DNA of 64,000 nt from the NCBI GenBank assembly GCA_932521035.1, contig OW051492.1, positions 4,898,001 to 4,962,000 of the forward strand, given 5' to 3'. Of this stretch, positions 33,738 through 45,082 are shown one piece after another (position 1 is the stretch's first letter; each line of letters starts with the position of its first letter). Origin of the DNA: Oscheius dolichura. Lineage: Eukaryota; Nematoda; Chromadorea; Rhabditida; Rhabditidae. The position numbers were made by a program, and so were the translations under genes. The notes below the pieces were generated by a model. It had not been told where the DNA came from. It saw only the letters and a list, made by a program, of their open reading frames with translations, and ran no database searches.

Positions 33738-35383
33738 ACCCTAAAAAGATACGGTAGCCAGAAGGGGAAAAAAGGGCAAAAGTGCCAGGAAAGATCCACG
33801 GGGAATAAAAAGAACCCCAACAAGGGTTGACCACATCGATCAACCACGGAACCTGTTCGCCTTTTCACCTTGAAACAATATCTTCCAAGCTTCCTGGTCA
33901 CTGATAACGGCCCTTTCTATCCACTGTCTCCCCTTTTTCGAGCCGGAATCGGAGGATATGCCCAGGATGTTCGTGTCAGTCATCGTGTGACAGAGAAGGG
34001 AAATAACAAGGAAGACAGGTGGATGTACGTGGCCGACGTTCCTCTTCCTGGTCCAGATGGTGGCTCGAGGACGACAGCCATTCTACAGCTAGGGCGACCA
34101 ATCAGTGTACGGTTAGGAAAACAAGGGGAACCGCGGTCGAACAGACACCAAAAAGCAAAGTGGCGAGGTGTGTCCATTTGCCGAAAAGAGGCTCCTCCTC
34201 CCAAATGCAAATTATCGTATAAAACCGTTGTTTATTGCCGGAAAGAATTGTCATGTATTACAAAAAGGGACAGAGTACCGGAGCCGGAAGTCAAACGGAA
34301 GGCCTGAAATAGAAATTCCTGGAATTATTGGAACTTACGCAGGTCTGGGCTGGCCAGCTACGTGGTACCAGTAAGAGATCGAATTGGCGAAGAAGAACGA
34401 CGCCAAGAGGAGGAGAAGGACCACTTTGATCAGGAGGCATCGCCACGCTGGACCCACCTGGGAGACAGGATGGTACGAACCAGGGGAATCCGGAGAAGAA
34501 GAACAGGCACCCATTACAACAGACGTACGGCTGCCATATTGGCTATATTCGCTTGGGTCAATAACCGGTAATCGGCCGGACGGTAACAACTCATTTTGAA
34601 TTGAAAAGATCAATTGGCACAAGGAACGGAACAACGTCGGCTGTTAGGATGAACGGCATTCGGAAGAAACTGTCCTACGATGTTTTCGAAGGGCCCTTCC
34701 TTTCCTTTCCTGGGAAAAACATTGTATCCTCGGACAATCTTAGACCTCCCGGCGTCGACGCGTTTGTTGTTTGCTGCCTACCAGCTGTTCTCCCATTCCC
34801 CGCTTTAAAAGGGTGAACTTTTCCGCCCCACTGGCCGAGGCCCTCCTTCTGGCACTCCTTTGTGGGTGAGATCTTCTTTGCCCCTTCTCGTCCATTCGCA
34901 CTTCCCCGAATAATTTATATGGTAGCGGAGATGAAATGGACGAGGCCACGCTGAATATTCCCCCTTTCAGGTAATCTCTGAAGATCCAAGGACCATTTGG
35001 AGAGACAAGGTGCGGCCGCACTTGGAGGCCCTGGAAATGGGTGGCCACGTACACCTGAAGGGGGCGATCAGAGTCCTCCGGTTCGGATTGGGTTACCCGA
35101 ATATTAGAGACTGACGCAGCCGTTCGCAGAGGAAATGCGATTGTCGTTAAGACCAGGGCCAATTCGACCGGGAATGGCTCATGAGGAGGAGGAGGACGAA
35201 GGAGGACGGAAGACACGGAGGAGGCCAACAAGTGCATTTTATTACCGACGGGAGTGACTGTACTGACTAAGTGGAACGGCGCATCGGGACTGAGGATGGC
35301 ACGACAAGTGAACGGCAGGGGGACAGGAGAGATCACGCGGAAGCCAAAAGGGGACAGGGCAGGACACGGCTGGTGGACACACT
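33738..35383. other. Intergenic region between aminopeptidase N copy 2 and flp-22
   Basis: No convincing gene. A TACGGTA motif lies at 33750. Plus-strand ORFs (for example 33870-34307) and the long minus-strand ORF 34740-35435 show no recognisable protein; the latter reads through the flp-22 last exon in another frame. Confidence 0.4.
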
Positions 35384-35864
35384 TCAATACTCGTCGAAGA
35401 GTTCCATGCCTCCTCGCTTGCCGAACCTCATCCACTTCGTCTCGGGAATCCTCTTGCCGAACCTGGAAATCAAAAATGTTTCGGCCATCTCAACTATTCA
35501 TGGCTCTAATTGACAGCCGGAACAAGAGGGAACCGTCTGTTGACAACGGGTCTCGGAAGGAAGGCCTCTGCCGATCCTTGATGGTTATCTTTTCACCTTT
35601 CCCACGCAATAACACGGGTGGCTGTCACCCGGAGCCGTTCACACATCGTCCTTACCTCATCCATTTCGCGTTGGGAGATCGCTTTCCAAACCTCATCCAC
35701 TTAGCATTGGGGGACCGCTTGTCGAGCTCTTCCTGAAGGGGATTAAACTGTTCGGGACGGGGCAGGCGGCCTACCAACTGACTGACGGCTTCATCGGCGG
35801 CATCCTGGGCTTGGGCGAAGGCGAGGAGGGCGCAGAAGAAGGCGACGAGCACGAGCCGGTTCAT
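35384..35864 (-). CDS. flp-22: FMRFamide-like neuropeptide precursor FLP-22 type
   Basis: Secreted precursor cut at basic residues and amidated at Gly to give RFamide peptides acting on G-protein-coupled receptors. Exons 35864-35656 and 35462-35384, 95 aa; signal peptide LVLVAFFCALLAFAQAQ. After a spacer ending DKR come SPNAKWMRFGKR, a second identical copy, and IPETKWMRFGKR, then a short acidic tail. C. elegans FLP-22 has repeated S-P-S-A-KWMRFG peptides, so the assignment is secure. The intron (193 nt, long for this genome) splits the second peptide between WM and RF. A 3' splice site (ctttcag) precedes the ATG by four bases, consistent with trans-splicing. Confidence 0.95.
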
Positions 35865-37916
35865 TTTGCTGAAAGAGAAGATTTGAGATCTAGACGAGAA
35901 GGTAAAAAAGAGGGAAGAGAGGCGCTATCTCAGGAGGAGATCAAATGAGGAGGAGAAACAGATTGGAATAGAGAAGAGGCGAGAATGGGACGACCGGGAT
36001 AATAGCTCGAGACGCGGTTCCTGCCCAAAATCCACACCTGCCACGTGCCAACGGACTCGAAAATGGAGGGGTGTATCCGGGCGGAATTCCACATCCGCAG
36101 AAAAATATTGGAATTCTTAGAATTTGACCCGGGGGAAGGTGAGCGGAACCGAAAGAACGATGGGCCCTGATAGCTAAGGTATTAGGGGAATCAGGTCATT
36201 TTACGACGAAATGGGAATAGGGAAAGAGGAACTTTTACGAGGAACGAGGCCAGGAGGAGGAGGCAGGGAGAGAACAGCCACGGGGAGCACGGGCCCAGTC
36301 AAGGAGGGGCCGGCGACTCCACCCCCTCGCCGAGGACAACAATATACAAAAACGGGGTTGACGTCAAAGTACTACGGAAGGGGGAGGAGAGATTCAAGAG
36401 AGGGTAAACGAACGTAATTAGTGGAGAAATGCGAGCAGGATGGGCTCGTATAAAAGACACTGGGATAATAAGGTCATCTCCCCGAATCTGACTCCCTTCG
36501 CTCTATTTGTCGCCCTCCAGACACGTCCTTCCCACACAGTCAAAACAGTCGGGAGTAGTCCTCGGGACAGCCACCTGGGAGAGCCAATTAATAGTTGTCG
36601 GCTACACAGTACGAGGAACTGGCGGGGTGCTCTATGGAAGGCCAACGGGATGATGCCCGTTTCCTATAACTAATGGCCGGTTGAGTGACAATTCCGGCAG
36701 ACACGAGGTGGCCTGCTCATTTCCGAATCTGTCAGGCACTTTCCTCCCTACACGGAGTAAATCACGCATATCTCACGCCTACTGGTGATGATGCAGTGGA
36801 GAATGGAAAATCGGACACTTCCTGAGAACCGGCGTCATCTGCCGTTGGAGGAGTTGGGACTAGTCTCAGACTAATTGAAACAGGAGGGTCTTAGCCACAT
36901 GATGTGATTGGCCGTGGTGGGGCAGAAGAGTAGGATGCGGACATTTCTAATTGTTTTCCAAGGAGCAGCAATTGTTTCCGACCAACTCTCAATTGATCGC
37001 CAGGTGATGTTTTGTCCGGTAGTCCGGTGGCCGACGTCCTCCTCCCGCCCGTCGCCCAATTCTTGCAAAGCAACGGTGTCCAGGAGGAGACAAAGAGCCT
37101 TCACACGCCATGTTTTCCGCTGGCGTCAATGAAGTAAAACGGACGTTCTCATGCGGGGGCTTAAAATGGTATGGGAAAAGTTCCGACGGGGGCACCTAAC
37201 GAAATCTCGGTGTTTGGGCAAGCGGGGCGTGAGGAGCCGCGACTTGGAGGTAACGAAGCGGCGCCTGGGAGGAGAGCCCGGAAACAAATGGTGACGGTTG
37301 GAAGACACATGTGGCAGTCGAAGACTATAATAGGCCTCTCATTAGGGGATTCCCGCTGTCAATAGCAGATTCATTGTGACGTGTATTATGCTTTGCCGAG
37401 TGAAATTTGGACGAGAGTGGGCCCAGCACTTTTTGGCTGGCCTTGGGGAGCTCGGTTATGGCGTTGAGCAGATTAAAAACAGGAGCAATTTGTTCGAAGG
37501 ACTCTCAGTCAGCTCATTATCCGAACAATTCCATAATGAAGACGGAATTCGTGAGGAAGGCTGTCAGCCGGGGGACCAAGCCGTCATAATGGACGGGGCC
37601 GGCCACGGCTCAAAAGCCACTTGCCACTCATGGTATTCATTTGGAGAAATTGGCTTCTCTTCCCAAGAAATTGGCACTTCAGGCGACGTTTCGACACCGT
37701 CTCAAACACTTGTTCCCGGTCTCCGGACGGTCACAAGTGGCCTGACGTCGGATTCATCCGGGCCCCCGTTGTTTTGGAGGGGACAGTTTGTCAAAAAACG
37801 AGCCAAAATAGAGCAGTAAAAAAGGGAGACGGAAGAAGAGGGTTAACAAACAAATTTATTGTGTCGGGTCGTGTTCACAACGGATAGTGTCCATAAGAAA
37901 TTACAATAAGAGCAAA
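35865..37916. other. Intergenic region upstream of flp-22
   Basis: About 2 kb with no convincing ORF or spliced gene. Purine-rich patches around 36211-36410. It presumably holds flp-22 regulatory DNA and the 3' flank of the PLA2-like gene. Confidence 0.4.
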
Positions 37917-38758
37917 TCACACAGTAAGAGTGTACGACCCTTCTCGCCGGCCCTTGCACCACAGGCAGCCGTAGCGGCAGCTGACGACGAGGACGAGGAT
38001 CGCCATCACATAGAGGAGCCAGACGCTCAGCTGGAACTCTGGACACCACCAGGGAGACCGCTCCTCAGCCTGGACGGGCAGCTGGCAGACGAACTCGACC
38101 CTCTCGTTGCAGGTCGTGACGTTGTCCATCTTGTAGGCGTCCCTCATGCATTCACATAAATCAGCACGGCAGCCGTCCGTCGAGGTGGCCGGCCCGGCGC
38201 AGACGTTGAACTTCAGGGCACAGGAGGAGAGGGTCGCGTTGGCCAGGGGACAGTCCTCGTAGACGGAGCGGTAGGGGATGGACACGTCGCTCGGCAGGTG
38301 GCGGACCAGCTCCAGGGGCTCCGTGTAGTTGACGCTCTCCCTGTAGGACGGCTCGCCGACAGCTTTGATCATAAAGGAGGCCGTGGCCGAGTAGAACCTG
38401 CACGAGATGGAGGCATTCAGCCGGATGTTTATCCCGTTTATGCAGGCGTCGAACTCCGTGTCGCAGTGCCCCTGACCCAGCTGGCGGGCGTAGCACTCGT
38501 CGTGTTTCACACAGCTGAATATGAGATTGAAACGAGAAGAAGAAGTAGAAAATACCAGTGGTTCCAGTGGACGGCCTCCAGCGGACATTCGTGTACCGTC
38601 GTCGTGAAGGTGAGGCTAAAAAGAAGATGTAGGGGATGAAAGGAACGAGTTTACTTGCGTAACTCGAGGGTGTGCCCACATTGCCAGTCGGTCAGCTGGA
38701 TGGCCAGCACGGGTCGGATGATGGCCACGAGAAAGAGCAGTTGAGCAGTGAAGAGCAT
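37917..38758 (-). CDS. Phospholipase A2-like membrane protein
   Basis: Exons 38758-38655, 38615-38556, 38514-37917, 253 aa. Signal peptide (LFTAQLLFLVAIIRPVLA), then HCCVKHDECYARQ, matching the secretory PLA2 active-site signature CCxxHDxC with both His and Asp, followed by CDTEFDACI. The Gly-rich calcium loop that precedes this signature in active sPLA2 is not visible; only WQCGHTLEL stands there. The rest is Cys-rich with N-glycosylation sites, ending in a transmembrane helix (LLYVMAILVLVVSCRYG) and a short basic tail. It may be an inactive, membrane-tethered PLA2-fold protein. GC-rich. Confidence 0.7.
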
Positions 38759-39518
38759 CGCCGGGAAAGGTTTCGATCGGACTGACGCCGTCCTCTTGAC
38801 CAAGTCCGACACGTTCCGTCGACCTGTCTCCCCTGTCCTGTCGACTGACCGTCTCCTCTCGTCATGTTTTCGACTCGACCCCAATTGGCGGCTTTTTGTT
38901 TTTGAAATGTCTCCCTATTAGCTACCGTATCCCGATGATGTAAAATCCCATTTACACCCTCCTAAAATTTTGAGCTGGGCAAAATGCCATTGTAAATAAC
39001 GGCACATCATAGAGCCATCAATCGTGCCGGGGGCGGTAACCATGGGTTATGGAAAATATGGGCCGGGGAGCTGAAGGGGGCGAACTGCAAGTAGGGGCAC
39101 TCCCTGCAGGAGTTCGCGGCTAGTTACAAACACGCGACAACACGGGGCCCGGCTAATCCGGACCGACAAAGGAGACATGCTCTGGCAGAATTCGGCCGGC
39201 TGAGGTGGAAACGAGGCCCGAGTCTGTTCAGGGGGGACATTGTGTTGCAATTGTCTGGGTTAATCCGGGGTTGTGTCTTCCCCGTGATTTATAGTACTAC
39301 CCGTCATAAAGAACAACAGCAGGCCAAGTTTACATCCTGATTGGGTAACCGCGAGGGGATTTGTCGCCAAAGGTACCGTGATCCCCCGAGATGTCACGCA
39401 ATCCAATTAGGATACGGCTATAAACATGGACAGGGCGACCGCCTGCTGGGAGCAGCAGAAGTCACTTCTGGCGACTGTCGGTTCGAGCTAAAAGGCACCC
39501 CTCCTCCATGATATCCCT
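38759..39518. other. Intergenic region between the PLA2-like and HLH-like genes
   Basis: No gene seen. TACCGTA at 38923 followed by tcccgat, a context shared with 8772. Confidence 0.4.
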
Positions 39519-39526
39519 TATATAAC
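39519..39526 (+). promoter_or_regulatory. TATA box of the HLH-like gene
   Basis: TATATAAC, 36 bp before the ATG at 39555. Confidence 0.6.
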
Positions 39527-39554
39527 GGGCCGACTACTCCTCGCCGTATCCCCG

Positions 39555-40371
39555 ATGACCCCTCCAAACCACCCGGACGACTGGACTTCTGTCCTCGACA
39601 ACATACAAAAGTAACTTCTTATTTTCCCCCAAAACCTTTTCTCTCTTCAGGATATTGCCCGACTGTGTCCCCAAGAGGCCACTCCCCCCGAAGGAGCTGC
39701 TGGAAATAACAGAACTGTACATCCGACACCTCCAGACGGTCATCAGTGCCCCGAGGAAACGAAGCAAGGAAGGGTGTGTGGAAGTGAAGAACTTCAAACG
39801 ACTCCTCATCTTGAGGAAGGCCCAGAAACACAGAGATAAGGTAGGAAGACTCATCAATTAACAGAAGGTTGCTCAGGAACTGAGCAAGGTCTTATCCGCT
39901 CCACCGAAAACTCTTCGATACAGCCCATACCCTTGGCCTCCTCCAATCAGTTCTCCTGTAAGTAGTCTTTCTGTTTTCACTAGTATGCCTCCGGCGGCCT
40001 TTGATCGCGTTGGGATTAGTTTATATCGGTCGAACAACATTTGACAGTCGAGTAAGACCTGACGCTCGAAACTTTCTGCTTCTCTAACTGTCTGCTTTTG
40101 ATCGTTGAACTGAACAAACGACAGGTCTTACAGACAGACAGACAGACACACAGAGATCTGCCTATTATTAGGGTAGGATAAGACTGCTTTGTTTCAGATT
40201 TCGATCTTCGACGGCCTGTCTTATCCCCTCGGCCTTCCCCTCTCCATGTGCCCGTGCTGTCCCCCCAATCCCCCGTATCCCCCTACACCGTTCCCCTCGC
40301 CGTCTTGTCCTCCTCATCCCGGATATTTCGACTCCTCTCCGCCTGTCCCGCCTCCCGAGCAACGGCAGTAG
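39555..40371 (+). CDS. Helix-loop-helix-like protein without a basic region
   Basis: Exons 39555-39610, 39651-39840, 39877-39957, 40198-40371, 166 aa. The N-terminus resembles an HLH: helix 1 DWTSVLDNIQKILPDC, a loop VPKRPLPP, helix 2 KELLEITELYIRHLQTVI, with hydrophobic spacing like bHLH dimerisation helices. Only seven residues (MTPPNHP) precede helix 1 and none is basic, so DNA binding by a basic region is not possible in this model. A basic segment (APRKRSKEG) follows helix 2 and the C-terminal third is Pro-rich. The third-intron acceptor has two options (24- or 36-nt intron); 36 was chosen. If the HLH reading is right it could sequester bHLH partners like Id/Emc. Its neighbour is a real bHLH gene. 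Confidence 0.55.
40131..40148. repeat. (CAGA)n microsatellite
   Basis: Four to five CAGA units in the third intron of the HLH-like gene. Confidence 0.8.
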
Positions 40372-40600
40372 TCCTCCTTCGATATCCCGCACAGTTGTTC
40401 TTTATCCCCCGGCCGCAGTATATTCTTTTGCGTAACTGTCCCTTTTGTGAGGCCGATCGGTTATTGTATCCCCCTCTGTCTCCTTTCCTCCTAATAAACC
40501 GTTTGATCACTCTCCAGCCAGCGTGTCCCCCGGTCGTGTCGCCTTGTTGGTAACCGTGTCCAGTCAAACGGTCGGCCGAAGGAATAGTCATGGCACTCGG

Positions 40601-41464
40601 ATGGGCTCTCAATTGTCTCCCAGGTCATATAGGCGGCGCAGGAGCAAAAGGCCCGGCAAGGGGCAATCAGTGCCCATGGCTCGACCGCGTTCCTTCGATA
40701 CTTCACAGCCAACGAAGAAAGGTGGGAGGGGTCCCCTTCGACAGTTTCTTCCCTTACCGAGGACACGCCCAGCTGTGAGAGTTTACAGGGATTATACGGA
40801 GGTAGGGGCGGGCCCTTGTCCGGTCACTCTACTATTGTCCTCTCTCAACTTATCCCCTCCCCTTTCTGGATTAACAGAGATACTATTTAGATGGTGGCCT
40901 CTTCAGAGCGGACGGCGCAACAGATAATAAAGCACCGGCTGAGGAACACGGAAAAGGAGAAAAGACGGAACGTCGACATCAACGCCGCCTTCTACAACCT
41001 CCAGTGGTGGGTTCAGTCGCCTTCTCTTTATCCCCCGTTCCAGTAAAATCCCCGAGCTGCAGACAAGCCAGCGACTGCCGCGGATCAAGACACTCCGGCT
41101 GGCCATCGGCTACATCCAGTGGCTGCAGAGCCATCTCAACGGCACACCGGTAGGTCTCTTTCCACACAAACACGGACAGTTGCAGACGGCGGACTTTGCC
41201 CAAGTTGTGACCCGGGTGATTCAAGAAAAGAACTCTTACTCGGCGAGGTTAGCCGAGGAGGAGAAGGCGGCGGCGGAGGTCAGGGACAGGAAATATTTCC
41301 CGGTAGGGTCTCCCGGCCGTATTGGGCACCGTCTCCCTTTTCAGCCACATCTCCTAGAGTCGCAATCGCCCCTCTACTTCTCCCCGATGCCGGTCTCCTT
41401 CTGGTCCAACTCGCTGGCCTCTCCCGACTCCCAGCAGTCTTCCGCCTCCTCTTCCTCGCCCTAG
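40601..41464 (+). CDS. Class II bHLH transcription factor (Hand/Ptf1a/Fer-like)
   Basis: Exons 40601-40801, 40891-41006, 41044-41149, 41186-41302, 41345-41464, 219 aa. The bHLH spans about residues 78-130: basic part RNTEKEKRRNVDINAAFYNL, loop with TSQRLPRIK, helix 2 TLRLAIGYIQWLQSHL. The TLRLAIGYI signature is typical of Hand, Ptf1a and Fer group A factors, which pair with E proteins such as the hlh-2 product at 11241. The N-terminal exon is Arg/Pro-rich and was assigned by frame only. Ser/Pro-rich C-terminus. A Twist-type assignment is less likely. Adjacent to the HLH-like gene, same strand, stop to ATG 229 bp. Confidence 0.78.
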
Positions 41465-41807
41465 ATCTCGTCCTCCTACTCCTCCCCTTTGATCTCCCTC
41501 CCCTCAGCAGTGCCTCGCCCCTTGCCACGTGTACAGATTCTTTTCTTTGTCTAATGAACTTTGTGTAATTCGATCTGGCTGACCGTAATCTCGGAGGCTC
41601 AAGTAGTTTAGAAACACCCGATATGGGAAGCTGTTTACGGGCCAGCCCACGCTGCGATACGGTATAAACAGATGGGTCAAGGGGGCTGACAGACGAGTCC
41701 GAACTAGAAATTGGACCTGTAGTGGATATCTTATCGGACATTTACTGGCTGCACCGGAGGTGAGATGCAGTCTCGTAGTTTAGGGTTGGCTACTTTATTG
41801 CTCTTCA

Positions 41808-42488
41808 ATGAACTCTGACTCTAGACTGGCGCTGCTGGCGGCTGTGACGACGGCGATCGTCTTGGGATATCAGCTGTACGCGGAGTCGATGAAGAAGAAG
41901 ACGGTCAAGAGCGAGGCATGGAAGAGCGCCGAGGTGGACGAAACCCACAAGCTGGACGCGAAGAGCCCGAGTGCCAGTATGCAAATGGGCACAACCCAGA
42001 AGACGAGTGTGAAGATGGATGTGAGCCAGAAGGCAAAAGTGTCGCAGCCGGGTGGAGAGACGCAGCAGACCTCGGCCCGTGGCTCGGTACGCAAGAACAG
42101 TCAGTCTCGTAAGGGAACGAGGTCTGACGTGGAATCATACTCCCTGGCTCCGAAAGCCCAGGAAACGAAGCAGCTGGCCTCCATTGCTCTGGCTCCGCCT
42201 TCGCCTGCGGAGACCTCTACGAATCTGGCACCTGTATTCCTGAGTGATACTGAATCGAGCACATCGAAAAACAGTAAGAACAAGGACCGTAAGAAGAAAG
42301 AAAAGAAGAAATCCGAGAGGAAGGCGGTCAACAAGGCGGAGCAGAACAACACTGCCAATACGGCCGAAGAAGACGGCGTGAAGACGGCCAACCTGATCTC
42401 AGACGGCAAAGAAGAGACTCAAGGAGTCAAGACAGCCGAAAACTTTAGCGACGGCGAGAGTATTGATATCAAGACTGCCAAAGGATAA
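41808..42488 (+). CDS. Lysine/serine-rich protein with N-terminal membrane anchor
   Basis: Single-exon ORF of 226 aa. Residues 6-23 (RLALLAAVTTAIVLGYQL) form a likely signal anchor; the remainder is hydrophilic, Lys/Ser/Glu/Thr-rich and probably disordered, with a strongly basic block (KDRKKKEKKKSERK) around residues 163-176. No family recognised. AATAAA follows the stop at about 42498. A TATAAA at 41661-41666 is 147 bp upstream. It sits at the edge where GC-rich DNA gives way to an AT-rich block. Confidence 0.6.
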   Translation: MNSDSRLALLAAVTTAIVLGYQLYAESMKKKTVKSEAWKSAEVDETHKLDAKSPSASMQMGTTQKTSVKMDVSQKAKVSQPGGETQQTSARGSVRKNSQSRKGTRSDVESYSLAPKAQETKQLASIALAPPSPAETSTNLAPVFLSDTESSTSKNSKNKDRKKKEKKKSERKAVNKAEQNNTANTAEEDGVKTANLISDGKEETQGVKTAENFSDGESIDIKTAKG

Positions 42489-42755
42489 TAATCCTAATAA
42501 ATAAACGGCTGATCTATATGTTGTGTTGCATATGTTGAATGTTGAAATCTACGAAAATTCTCCTTTTTTTTTGTATTTGCCGCCTGCGCTGGAGGGGGCA
42601 AGCTGTAACGAAGCGAATTCGCTCTTTGCGAAGAAACGATCCTAAGGAAGCGCCTGTTCTTTGTTTTGCTGCGTTTTTTCTAAATTGCCTGCCTTTATCA
42701 CAATTTCTATTTTTTAGCAGTTGATATATGAGTATATTTAAGGGAAAACGTTCAT

Positions 42756-43897
42756 ATGAGCATGGAAATATTTCAACAAAGAAGAGAAGGTCTCATATCT
42801 GCTGGTTTTGATAGCATGAGCCAGGCCATGATTCCACCAAATGCTAAAGATGTCCCTCTGCCACAGAATTTAGTAGTTGACGTCGACTTACCGAGGAAAC
42901 CTTTTCGCAGGGAATTTACTCCCTCGTGGGTGGGAAGGACGCCTTGTAAAAACAAACATATAAACAAAGCAATGACAGCCATACAAGAAATCGTAGATGA
43001 CTCTGATGAATTGGCAACGGCAGGAACCCGTAAGTTTTAATATTAACTTATGGTTCTTATCTCTGTGTTTCTTTTTTTTTCAGGTAAAACTGAAGCAAAA
43101 TCTTCAAAGCGTAGTCAGCAAAAGTCGAAAAATCCTTCCAAACTTATTCCTAAATCTGAAGTTCATATAAAGTCGCTAATAAGCATTACTCAAGGTTTGC
43201 TCGGCTTCTTACCTTCCATAATTCTTTTGTAGATCTTATTGAGAAAAACAATTCCTATGAAACTGATCCATCTATCCTAAACAATGAGTTCCCTTTTTCA
43301 CCTAGTAAGTAGTTATTTTCTGGATAATATTTGTAGAGCGGTCCAATCTGTATTGTGGAATATGCCATAAAACTGGCCATACGACCCACGTATGCTATCG
43401 TAACATTAATGGAAAAGATGTTCTCAGTAAACCAAAAAAAATTTATGATTAATTATATTTCTAATCAGGATGTTATAACTGTGGAAAAATCGGGCATTTG
43501 GCTGTAAGGTGCACCCAACCGCTCAATCACAAAGCGAGTACAAACTGCTATAACAGTTCAACCGCTCCAAAAGAAGAAACAAAGACGAGAAACGGAAAGA
43601 AGCGAGTATGGCTTTACCTAAGATCATGGTTAAAATATTTTTAAGAGTAAAACAACAGCAAAGTCGCCCCATAAAAGGAGCTCATCTACTGAGAAGTCTA
43701 GCAGTGAAGAAGAAAGTAAAAAGGAGATCACGGTAAGTATATTAGTTGACTATTTGATTTTCTTGAAGGGTATCGAATTGATCTGTAAAATCATGGCGGA
43801 CCGGCCTCTCCGTGAGGAAACTCAAAAATGTCACCCCCAGCTTTATGAAGAAATGCTGTCTATAATGCTCGAAAATATTACCTTCTCGCAAGCGTAA
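42756..43897 (+). CDS. CCHC zinc-knuckle protein
   Basis: Exons 42756-43029, 43084-43194, 43233-43304, 43337-43426, 43469-43605, 43646-43732, 43769-43897; 299 aa. Two adjacent zinc knuckles, CGICHKTGHTTHVC and CYNCGKIGHLAVRC, lie near residues 155-195, separated by a short linker; such pairs bind single-stranded RNA. Flanking regions are basic and Ser-rich, low complexity. The N-terminal part (LPRKPFRREFTPSWVGR) looks conserved but is not one I recognise. Air2/ZCCHC-like RNA-surveillance adaptors are one possibility. AT-rich codon use. Confidence 0.7.
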
Positions 43898-44308
43898 TTA
43901 TATCTTATGTTTAAATATTATTTCACTTTTGTCTTATATTAATATTTACGTTATCACTTTGTTACATTTCCCATTGAAGTTGTTACAATAAACGTTGTTT
44001 TCTTTGCCATTTTCTTCTGTTCGATACTTGGATCGTTTTCACCTTTTGTGAAATTATTCGGTTATGTGACGAGCCAAGCAAAGATTGTATACTGCAATAT
44101 AACAGTACCGTCACCGAACATTTTCGGTACCGAATAGACTCTGATATAGGGGGGACACTCGTCTTCCCCACTGAGCTTGGCCATCGAAGAAGTCATAACG
44201 TTAGACTTAACCAACAGCTATCGAATATTACACGATTTATTGATGAGGAGATATCGTTTAACAATTGCAAAATTAATTCAATGAAGGGAATTTAACAAAA
44301 TTATTTTT
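43898..44308. other. Intergenic AT-rich spacer
   Basis: Only the 3' flanks of two convergent genes. A small hairpin (accgaa, loop, ttcggt) lies near 44115-44130. No gene seen. Confidence 0.4.
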
Positions 44309-44866
44309 TTAGATGGGCTTGATCTTGAAGTGGAGACCGATGAGAGAAAAGACTAAGCACTTGAGATCTTGAACCAAGTAGTAGAACGAGCGCAAGCCAT
44401 CAGGATCTTTGCTGTTGTTAACGTCAGCAAGAGATCCAATTTTTCCTGTTGTGAAAGAAATGTGTTCATTGTTGCACAAAATTTCTAGCTCTTGCCGGCC
44501 AACCTTATCAGGCTCAGGCCAGTTAGCATCGTCTTCCTAAAAATTGGTTTGTCAAATATATGACTTGAAGGATAGACAAAGTAAAAATCTTACCTGCAAA
44601 ATTTCGGAATCTTCAACAATGCGCTTGAGCTCAGCTAAAACAGCAGGAGAGATGAAAGCCTAAACAGCTAAATTAAACGGCAACAATATTAGTACCTCTT
44701 TGCGGATAATAGTGTCATTTTTGTAGTTCGAGTTGTTAGCATATCGCAGTTGGCCATTTGGACGAAATTCGAACTCCAGGAATTCATGTCCGAATTTTCC
44801 TTTGTGTCCTACATAATATCGCACATAGAACTCGTTTTCACCAGAAGGCTTATCACCGTCGGACAT
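44309..44866 (-). CDS. MAGOH: Mago nashi (MAGOH), exon junction complex
   Basis: Core exon-junction-complex subunit that pairs with Y14/RBM8A, deposited on spliced mRNA in the nucleus; acts in mRNA localisation, export and NMD. Exons 44866-44696, 44659-44594, 44536-44309; 154 aa. Almost the whole protein is the conserved domain, for example [25 protein letters not shown]-like [17 protein letters not shown] and the end [13 protein letters not shown]. The ATG is preceded by tattttagc, an acceptor without a visible partner exon, as for other AT-block genes here. Confidence 0.97.
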
Positions 44867-45082
44867 GCTAAAATATACAATAAGACAGCATACACAATAA
44901 AAGAAATAAAAACTAGAAGCGGCGTTAGCCGTTTAAATTTAAAACATGGCAGCATGTAAATCATTTTAAAACATAAATCAGCATAAACAGATCAAAAATA
45001 ACCGTAACAGAGTACTCGTAATCACAATAGTGTTCCTAGCATACACCGATGAAATATTATGAGATCACAATTATGCGACACA

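Noticed and set aside
34601-35310. Similar-looking peptides IGT..GTTS near 34608 and 35271
   Set aside because: Nucleotide identity is about 45 percent, no better than chance.
34740-35435. Long minus-strand ORF of 231 aa
   Set aside because: It overlaps the flp-22 last exon in another frame and shows no protein-like composition or domain.
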